Shown here: positions 4,297 through 9,174 of the stretch, one piece after another
Position numbering within the stretch: the first letter of the stretch is position 1
How the letters are laid out: every line of letters begins with the position of its first letter
From: Lachnospiraceae bacterium
GTDB lineage: Bacteria > Bacillota > Clostridia > Lachnospirales > Lachnospiraceae
DNA: 9,174 nucleotides
NCBI GenBank assembly: GCA_014804285.1
Contig: JAAVAA010000060.1
Coordinates: forward strand, 1 to 9,174
Reading direction: 5' to 3'
Notes under the pieces: generated by a model
The model's input: the letters and a program-made list of their open reading frames with translations, nothing else
What the model was told of the DNA's origin: nothing
Database searches by the model: none
Program-made: the position numbers and the translations under genes

Positions 4297-5220
4297 ATGG
4301 CTAAAAGACTGTTAGACTGTTTTGCATCTGATTTTAACAATTTCTCCAAAAAAGATCTTTTGGAATCCATTATGAAAAGCGAAGGACGGGTGATTGCCTG
4401 TGAAACGATTGGCACCATACGCCCTATGCTTGGGGATGTCACCAATGCAGAATTTGTATCTGCAATGGGAGCCGACTTTTTGCTTCTTAATATGTTTGAC
4501 GTAAATAATCCTGAAATCCAGGGACTCCCTGAAACGGATCCGGACAATACCATCCACATGATCAAACAACTGACCGGACGGCCGGTGGGGATTAATTTAG
4601 AACCGGTAGATGAAGAGATGAATGAAGAAACAAATCCTCTCTGGAAAATGTCCGAAGGACGACGGGCCACTCTGGAAAATGCTAAGAAAGCATGCCAGAT
4701 GGGAGTCGATATGATTCTGTTGACCGGCAATCCGGGCATGGGTGTATCTAACGAAGCCATTGAAAAAACATTGAAATTATATAAAGCGACTCTCGGTGAT
4801 CAGATTATTTTAGCAGCAGGCAAAATGCATGCGGCAGGAGTTCTGACGGAATCAGCCGAGCATATCATAACCAAGGACGATGTGAGACGTTTCCGGGAAG
4901 CCGGAGCGGATATTCTTCTTTTTCCTGCGCCCGCCACCGTCCCGGGCATTACTGTGGAATCGGTTCGTAAACTTGTAAGCTACGCACACAGTCTGGGAGC
5001 TTTGACCATCACTGCAATCGGCACCTCCCAGGAGGGTGCTGATATCGATACTATCCGTCAGCTCGCACTGATGTGCAAAATGACCGGTACGGACATTCAT
5101 CATCTTGGTGATGCCGGTTATGCGGGAATGTCTCTACCCGAAAATATACAGGCTTATTCTGTTGCCATCCGGGGAATTCGACACACCTATCATCGAATGG
5201 CTTCATCCATACACCGCTGA
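4297..5220 (+). CDS. TIM-barrel-like protein of the DUF7916 type, function unknown
   Basis: A 307-residue cytoplasmic protein. The repeated strand-helix pattern with conserved loops suggests a (beta/alpha)8 barrel: ACETIGTIRPMLGDVTNAEF (35-53), ADFLLLNMFD (59-68), RPVGINLEPVD (95-105), GVDMILLTGNPGMGVS (136-151), IILAAGKMHAAGV (170-182), AGADILLFPAPATVPGI (202-218), ALTITAIGTSQEGAD (235-249) and DIHHLGDAGYAG (266-277). I recognise the overall sequence as the family named DUF7916 in recent annotation. Older records call similar proteins haloacid dehalogenase-like, but the DxDx(T/V) signature of that superfamily is not seen. Relatives are, to my recollection, often found near sugar phosphotransferase genes; none are seen here. 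AAGGAG lies 5 nt before the ATG. The gene stands alone with its own promoter and converges on comEC, 23 bp away. No clear terminator was found in the gap. Confidence 0.8.
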   Translation: MAKRLLDCFASDFNNFSKKDLLESIMKSEGRVIACETIGTIRPMLGDVTNAEFVSAMGADFLLLNMFDVNNPEIQGLPETDPDNTIHMIKQLTGRPVGINLEPVDEEMNEETNPLWKMSEGRRATLENAKKACQMGVDMILLTGNPGMGVSNEAIEKTLKLYKATLGDQIILAAGKMHAAGVLTESAEHIITKDDVRRFREAGADILLFPAPATVPGITVESVRKLVSYAHSLGALTITAIGTSQEGADIDTIRQLALMCKMTGTDIHHLGDAGYAGMSLPENIQAYSVAIRGIRHTYHRMASSIHR

Positions 5221-5243
5221 TTGATACCTTTTACAAGATGGCT

Positions 5244-7472
5244 TTATTCTGACGATAAAAACTCCTCCACCTCAATTTCCCCGTTCTTCACCCGCATGGT
5301 AATCGCTCCGCCGGTTGCAGTCTGATAAATACGGCAGCCCTGCTCCTCCAATCTCTCAAGCAGTTCTTTATGGGGATGACCATAACGGTTATCCTCTCCG
5401 GCGGAAATAACCGCTATATCCGGATTTAACATTTCCAAAAGTTCCTTCGGTGTAGAGTACTTTGAACCATGGTGTGCTACCTTTAAAACGGTCAGTTTTC
5501 CTTTTCCCTGATTCCCCCTCTTCCTTTGGTATTCCAGAAAGCTCTGCTCCCCTTCTCCTTCCAAATCTCCGGTAAACAGAGCGCTGAAATCTCCGTAAAC
5601 AAGCTCCAGAACAATGGAATAAGCATTGGCATCTTCTGTTTCGTATCCTTTTTGCGGATGCAGACAGGTTATAATCATATCTCCCCTTTGCAGCTTCTGA
5701 CCACGGCTGATATAAATCACCGACACGTTATTTTGCTCTGCGGTCTTCACCAGACTCTTATACTCATCACTTTTTCCTTTTTCATCGATATCCGGCAGGA
5801 TCAGACAGTCTACAGATATTCCGTTATCCGCTCCATATTCCAGAATTTCTTTTATCCCATTGCAATGGTCAGCATCCGGATGGGTCACAAAAACGGCATC
5901 CAGCCTGCGTGTCCCCTGAAACTGCAAAAATGGTATCAGGCGGTATTTTCCCACGCTGCTCACCGAAGAGCTTCCCCCGTCAATGAGAAACTTCTCTCCC
6001 TCTGCGGTCTCTATATAAATTCCATCTCCCTGCCCTACGTCTAAAAAAGTCAGTTTCAACTCTTTTCCCGGACGAATCAGCAAAACCATAACTGCAATGG
6101 AAACAATCAGCCACTTTACCGGCAATATCAATTTCTTTTTCAGTCGTATGATCAAAAGAAGCGCCCCCAGATAAAGAAGCATCTGCCAGCCGTCGGGCCG
6201 GCCAAAATTCACCAGATGAGCAGGAAGTAATTCACTGACCGCACACGCTGATTCAAAAATCCGGAAAATTCCTCTGATCATAAAAACGAACGGGAAAGCC
6301 GCCGATGGACAGACGATGCTTATCACCAGCAAAAGAATTCCCGCTGCCATCAGATAGCTCATCAGCGGAATAACCAGCAGATTCAAAAGAACAGACCATA
6401 CCGGAAACTGATAATAATACCAAAGATAAACGGGCAGCGAGACTACACCCATGGAAAGTGCGGAAAGAACATACTTTTTTCCATGTGTCAGAGCATTCTT
6501 TTTCCCCTGAAAATATTTTCTTTGAAAAAGCATTTCCTTTCCCTCTGTCAACGCCGGTGTCAAAATACCGATTCCAAGCACACATCCAAAGGAAAAAACA
6601 AATCCGCTATGGTTTACATAAAGAGGCTGTGAAATGAGCAGGACAGCTGCCGCAACCGAAAGCGCTGTCAGCATATCATAGGTTCTTTCTGTGATAATTG
6701 CGATCATATGTAGTGAAAACATAAAGATTGCCCGCAGGGCGGATACCGAAAATCCGGTCATGACAACGTACAGAATTAGTAGAAGAGAGGCTGCTGCTGC
6801 CGATAGCTTCATCGGCAGACCGCACTTTCGCAACAGATGATATAAGCCCATACCGAGCATGGATACATGTAATCCCGAAATTGCCAGAATATGTGCAATT
6901 CCATTTCGCTGATACAATTCTTTTACTTCACGGTCAAGTTCCCACTTTTCCCCTAGAAGGATTGTTCTCATTAAAGCGCTTTCCTTTTCGGAAAGACTTT
7001 CTGAAAGCTTATCCGAAAGAAAATTTCTAAAGCGGTAAAGCCCTTCCTTTACTTTACTGTATTTCATTGTTTTTTCCAGAATAATTGCCTGATTCAGGCG
7101 ATAAGAAATTCCAGATATCTGATAATAAGAATAAGAATCAAATTGTCCCGGGTTAGAGGCTCTCTCAAAAACTTTATAATTGCCCTTTACTGTAACCCTG
7201 CTCCCTATTTCAGGTTCCATCTGCCCGCTTTTCAGGTAACAGATCACTGCCTTGCCGGGAGGTGAAGCTTCGGAAAGATTTTTGAGATACAAAACCAGTA
7301 CAGACTCCTCTTCCTGGCTCCGAAGTTCCTTTTTATAAATTGTGCCTGTAACGCTGACCTTTTCCTCCTTGCTCTCCTTCGCCTGCTTCACAGGCGGAGG
7401 AAAGAGATTCACCACAAGGTAAAACAATAAGGTGATCAGCAGGCAGGCACATGCCAATGGGCGTTTTCTCAT
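5244..7472 (-). CDS. comEC: ComEC/Rec2 DNA internalisation channel
   Basis: A 742-residue membrane protein, within the usual range for the family, that moves single-stranded DNA across the membrane during natural transformation. Residues 7-25 form a membrane segment, followed by an OB-fold-like extracytoplasmic region (about 36-135, ending NPGQFDSYSYYQISGI). The central multi-pass competence domain includes the conserved LAISGLHVSMLG (196-207). The C-terminal metallo-beta-lactamase-like domain begins near 474 with FLDVGQGDG and LIDGG, and has THPDADH (HxDxDH, about 531-536), FTGD (about 633-636) and VAHHGS (about 666-670), so the putative nuclease motif set is complete. The ATG at 7472 is chosen because AAGG lies 7 nt upstream and the chain then begins with a normal basic-hydrophobic segment. 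A start at 7571 would overlap the GerMN gene by 83 bp. The gene follows the GerMN gene by 16 bp, so it is probably transcribed with it and the kinase. Confidence 0.95.
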   Translation of the reverse strand: MRKRPLACACLLITLLFYLVVNLFPPPVKQAKESKEEKVSVTGTIYKKELRSQEEESVLVLYLKNLSEASPPGKAVICYLKSGQMEPEIGSRVTVKGNYKVFERASNPGQFDSYSYYQISGISYRLNQAIILEKTMKYSKVKEGLYRFRNFLSDKLSESLSEKESALMRTILLGEKWELDREVKELYQRNGIAHILAISGLHVSMLGMGLYHLLRKCGLPMKLSAAAASLLLILYVVMTGFSVSALRAIFMFSLHMIAIITERTYDMLTALSVAAAVLLISQPLYVNHSGFVFSFGCVLGIGILTPALTEGKEMLFQRKYFQGKKNALTHGKKYVLSALSMGVVSLPVYLWYYYQFPVWSVLLNLLVIPLMSYLMAAGILLLVISIVCPSAAFPFVFMIRGIFRIFESACAVSELLPAHLVNFGRPDGWQMLLYLGALLLIIRLKKKLILPVKWLIVSIAVMVLLIRPGKELKLTFLDVGQGDGIYIETAEGEKFLIDGGSSSVSSVGKYRLIPFLQFQGTRRLDAVFVTHPDADHCNGIKEILEYGADNGISVDCLILPDIDEKGKSDEYKSLVKTAEQNNVSVIYISRGQKLQRGDMIITCLHPQKGYETEDANAYSIVLELVYGDFSALFTGDLEGEGEQSFLEYQRKRGNQGKGKLTVLKVAHHGSKYSTPKELLEMLNPDIAVISAGEDNRYGHPHKELLERLEEQGCRIYQTATGGAITMRVKNGEIEVEEFLSSE

Positions 7473-7488
7473 ATGACCGCCTTTCTTA

Positions 7489-8412
7489 CTACTCCACAAT
7501 TTCCAGATTTCTCTCAAACACTGTGGAGAGACTGATATTTTCCTTGTAATTAACGTTGGAATCGCCATCAATGGATATCTGTACTTTATTTACATTGGTA
7601 AGCTCCACCAGCGAATTTGTAATGGAATATATTGTGACCTCTGAAGTTACATTATAGATTTGTGTTAAAAAGGTACTGTCTAGATTTACATAACATATCC
7701 CGTCCTGTACATTCACACTAACCACTCTGGTATCCGGATTGATTGTTGGAAATGCAGCTTCATTTTCGTCCGGTCCCGCGATCAACTGATCTACTACCAG
7801 ACGCTCCATGGAGATATTACTGTTATAAACCACGGTCCTTGTCACAGCCTTCAGACCATCCCCTTCTTCATCCGCCAGATAAAGTGTCAGTTTGACCTTT
7901 TCATAAGTATTAATCTCGTTGCCTGCATTATCAATAAACTGATCTGCATTCATAACCCCTACAAGAGCCCCGGAAGCATCCAGAAGCGGCTCCGCATTTA
8001 CCTGAAAAGACAAGTAGGAGACGCCATCGATCTGTGTCAATGTTCTGACAATAGCCGCACGTACCAGAATTTCGGATATTACCGGCTGAAGACGATAATT
8101 TTCATCAAAATTAAGAATCAGTTGATCTTCTGAAAACGTTGTTCCAAGTAATTGGAATGTTCCGGAGATTGGCGCCTTATATTCCAGTTTTTCCGATCCC
8201 GTTTCCATCTGCTGCAGCAATTCCCCAAGAAGTTCATCCCGATCGGTTGTCTCCGTAACATATTCATTAGAAATCACTCCGGTCTCATCACGGTTTACAT
8301 AATATATTTTATAGGTTTTTCCAACATCTTTTTTTCCCTGTTGTCCGCAGGCACATACCAAAAGCAATACGGATATGACAGGTAAAAGTATCCACTTTTT
8401 CTTATTGAGCAT
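7489..8412 (-). CDS. Lipoprotein with two GerMN domains
   Basis: A 307-residue surface lipoprotein. The signal peptide MLNKKKWILLPVISVLLLVCACG has a lipobox ending V19-C-A-C22, so Cys22 is the likely lipid anchor. Two GerMN-type domains follow: about residues 33-165 (TYKIYYVNRDETG, RDELLGELLQQM, DQLILNFDENY) and about 170-300 (KVKLTLYLADEEGDGL, SMERLVVDQLIAGPDENEAAFPTINPDTRVVSV, CYVNLDSTF). GerMN domains occur in Bacillus GerM (sporulation/germination) and in actinobacterial LpqB, where the lipoprotein is encoded beside the kinase MtrB and modulates it. Here the gene starts 10 bp after the stop of a sensor kinase, with AGGAG 7 nt before the ATG and overlapping that stop codon, so translation is probably coupled. 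A role as partner of the kinase is inferred from context. A germination role is the alternative. Confidence 0.9.
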   Translation of the reverse strand: MLNKKKWILLPVISVLLLVCACGQQGKKDVGKTYKIYYVNRDETGVISNEYVTETTDRDELLGELLQQMETGSEKLEYKAPISGTFQLLGTTFSEDQLILNFDENYRLQPVISEILVRAAIVRTLTQIDGVSYLSFQVNAEPLLDASGALVGVMNADQFIDNAGNEINTYEKVKLTLYLADEEGDGLKAVTRTVVYNSNISMERLVVDQLIAGPDENEAAFPTINPDTRVVSVNVQDGICYVNLDSTFLTQIYNVTSEVTIYSITNSLVELTNVNKVQISIDGDSNVNYKENISLSTVFERNLEIVE

Positions 8413-8422
8413 ATTTTGTCTC

Positions 8423-9174
8423 CTACGTCAGTGTTCTGGTAAGCGGGATCTTAACCGTGAAGGTAGTCCCCTCACCTTCCTTGCTTTCCGCTTTGATGGA
8501 ACCTCTATGCAGAAGAACTGCATTTCTGGTAATTGCCAGGCCCAGTCCCGTACCTCCGATTTCTCTGGAATGGGACTTATCCACCCGGTAAAAACGCTCG
8601 TAAATTTGTTCCATACATTCCTCCGGTATTCCGATTCCGGTGTCTGATACCTGAATCGTAAAAAATTGATGATCCGCATCCAGTGTTACTTCCACTGTTC
8701 CCTGTTCAACATTATACTTGATTGCATTTTCCACCAGATTGGTGAGAATCAGTGACATTTTAACTTCATCCACCTCCGCGATGACCTCTCTTTTGCTGAC
8801 AAAAACTAGCTCCACATTATTTTTTCTTGCAATTGGCCGCAGTCTCTTTAATATAATTTCCGTCAGATCGTTGAGCTTCACTGCACTGATTTTAAGCTCT
8901 GCCACCGACTTATCAAGCTTCACAAGCGCTAACAGATCATTGATAATTTTATCTTCCCGCTCAATCTCTTCTGCGATATCCTTCATAAACTCCTGATACA
9001 ATTCTGCCGGTGCATCCTTTTGTACCATAAGTGATTCCGCCAAAACCTTAACTGATGTAATCGGCGTTTTCAGTTCATGGGACACATTTGCCACAAACTC
9101 CTGTCTGGAATCATCTAACGCCTTCATCCTGTTAAGAAGACTATTAAAGGCATCCACAATATGCTCTGTCTCCA
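8423..9174 (-). CDS. Sensor histidine kinase, C-terminal part (5' end beyond the window)
   Basis: At least 250 residues are visible and the reading frame runs off the right edge, so the sensor domain, the membrane segments and most of any HAMP linker are missing. The part seen starts ETEHIVDAFNSLLNRMKALDDSRQEF, typical of the end of a HAMP region. The dimerisation/phosphoacceptor helix VSHELKTPITS follows, with the phosphorylated histidine in HELKTP. The ATP-binding domain has the N box NLVENAIKY, G1 DTGIGIP, F box YERFYR and G2 GGTGLGLAI, all intact, so the catalytic core appears functional. The arrangement resembles WalK/PhoR/MtrB-type kinases. A GTG at 9157 is in frame but is not the true start, because coding sequence continues upstream. 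The response regulator is probably encoded just beyond the edge. The gene is followed at 10 bp by the GerMN lipoprotein gene. Confidence 0.95.
   Translation of the reverse strand, partial: ETEHIVDAFNSLLNRMKALDDSRQEFVANVSHELKTPITSVKVLAESLMVQKDAPAELYQEFMKDIAEEIEREDKIINDLLALVKLDKSVAELKISAVKLNDLTEIILKRLRPIARKNNVELVFVSKREVIAEVDEVKMSLILTNLVENAIKYNVEQGTVEVTLDADHQFFTIQVSDTGIGIPEECMEQIYERFYRVDKSHSREIGGTGLGLAITRNAVLLHRGSIKAESKEGEGTTFTVKIPLTRTLT

Noticed and set aside
4281..4760. 159-codon open frame on the minus strand
   Set aside because: It is the complement of the DUF7916 gene, has a composition unlike its neighbours (Ser/Pro/Ile-rich) and no recognisable domain.
4297..5220. Haloacid dehalogenase-like hydrolase label for the barrel protein
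   Set aside because: No DxDx(T/V) nucleophile motif or other haloacid dehalogenase motif is visible, and the strand-helix pattern is barrel-like.
5526..6044. 172-codon open frame on the plus strand
   Set aside because: It lies antisense to the metallo-beta-lactamase part of comEC, whose motifs are intact. No ribosome binding site or recognisable domain was seen.
7473..7571. N-terminal extension of comEC from 7571
   Set aside because: It would overlap the GerMN gene by 83 bp, adds a non-hydrophobic lead before the first membrane segment, and has a worse ribosome binding site than the ATG at 7472.
1..9174. CRISPR array, tRNA or rRNA genes, transposase or integrase
   Set aside because: No regularly spaced repeats, cloverleaf-like segments, rRNA stretches or transposase/recombinase motifs were recognised on either strand.

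Overview
The window looks like chromosomal DNA of a low-to-moderate GC anaerobic Firmicute, most likely a Lachnospiraceae-type Clostridium relative. This rests on the protein families (DUF6591, tandem DUF4230, GerMN lipoprotein, ComEC/Rec2, WalK/PhoR-like kinase), on strong AGGAGG-type ribosome binding sites, and on A/T-rich sigma-A-like promoters. No sequence search was possible, so the taxon is an inference. No tRNA, rRNA, CRISPR array, transposase or integrase was seen.

Layout, left to right. Positions 1-148 hold no complete gene. They contain a run of short inverted repeats that could be a structured RNA or palindromic repeat, overlapping an open frame that runs in from the left edge. Positions 149-1400 (minus strand) hold a small MerR-type regulator followed by a membrane-anchored DUF6591-like protein. 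The MerR gene is bracketed by a perfect 18-bp inverted repeat. Positions 1419-1642 are non-coding and packed with hairpins, including two likely terminators for the operon to the right. Positions 1643-4030 (minus) form a three-gene unit: a PLD-fold nuclease with a putative DNA-reading C-terminal domain, a membrane-anchored DUF4230 protein and a DUF4230 lipoprotein. A good promoter lies at 4097-4125. Positions 4031-4296 are a divergent promoter region. Positions 4297-5220 (plus) hold a TIM-barrel-like protein of the DUF7916 type. Positions 5244-9174 (minus) hold a tightly packed unit, in transcription order: sensor histidine kinase (5' end cut by the window edge), GerMN-domain lipoprotein and ComEC/Rec2 DNA-uptake channel.

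How the genes may work together. The right-hand unit couples an envelope sensor kinase with a surface lipoprotein, recalling the MtrB-LpqB pair of Actinobacteria, and carries the competence channel downstream on what is probably the same transcript. The middle unit resembles a small accessory (possibly defence) cassette: a restriction-like nuclease plus two related envelope proteins, with a palindrome over the -35 box. The MerR/DUF6591 pair is the most unusual part, because inversion between the 18-bp repeats would flip the regulator and its promoter away from the DUF6591 gene. Several database-style starts look too long. Shine-Dalgarno positions support shorter starts for the DUF6591, MerR, DUF4230 (membrane), PLD and ComEC genes, and those are given here.
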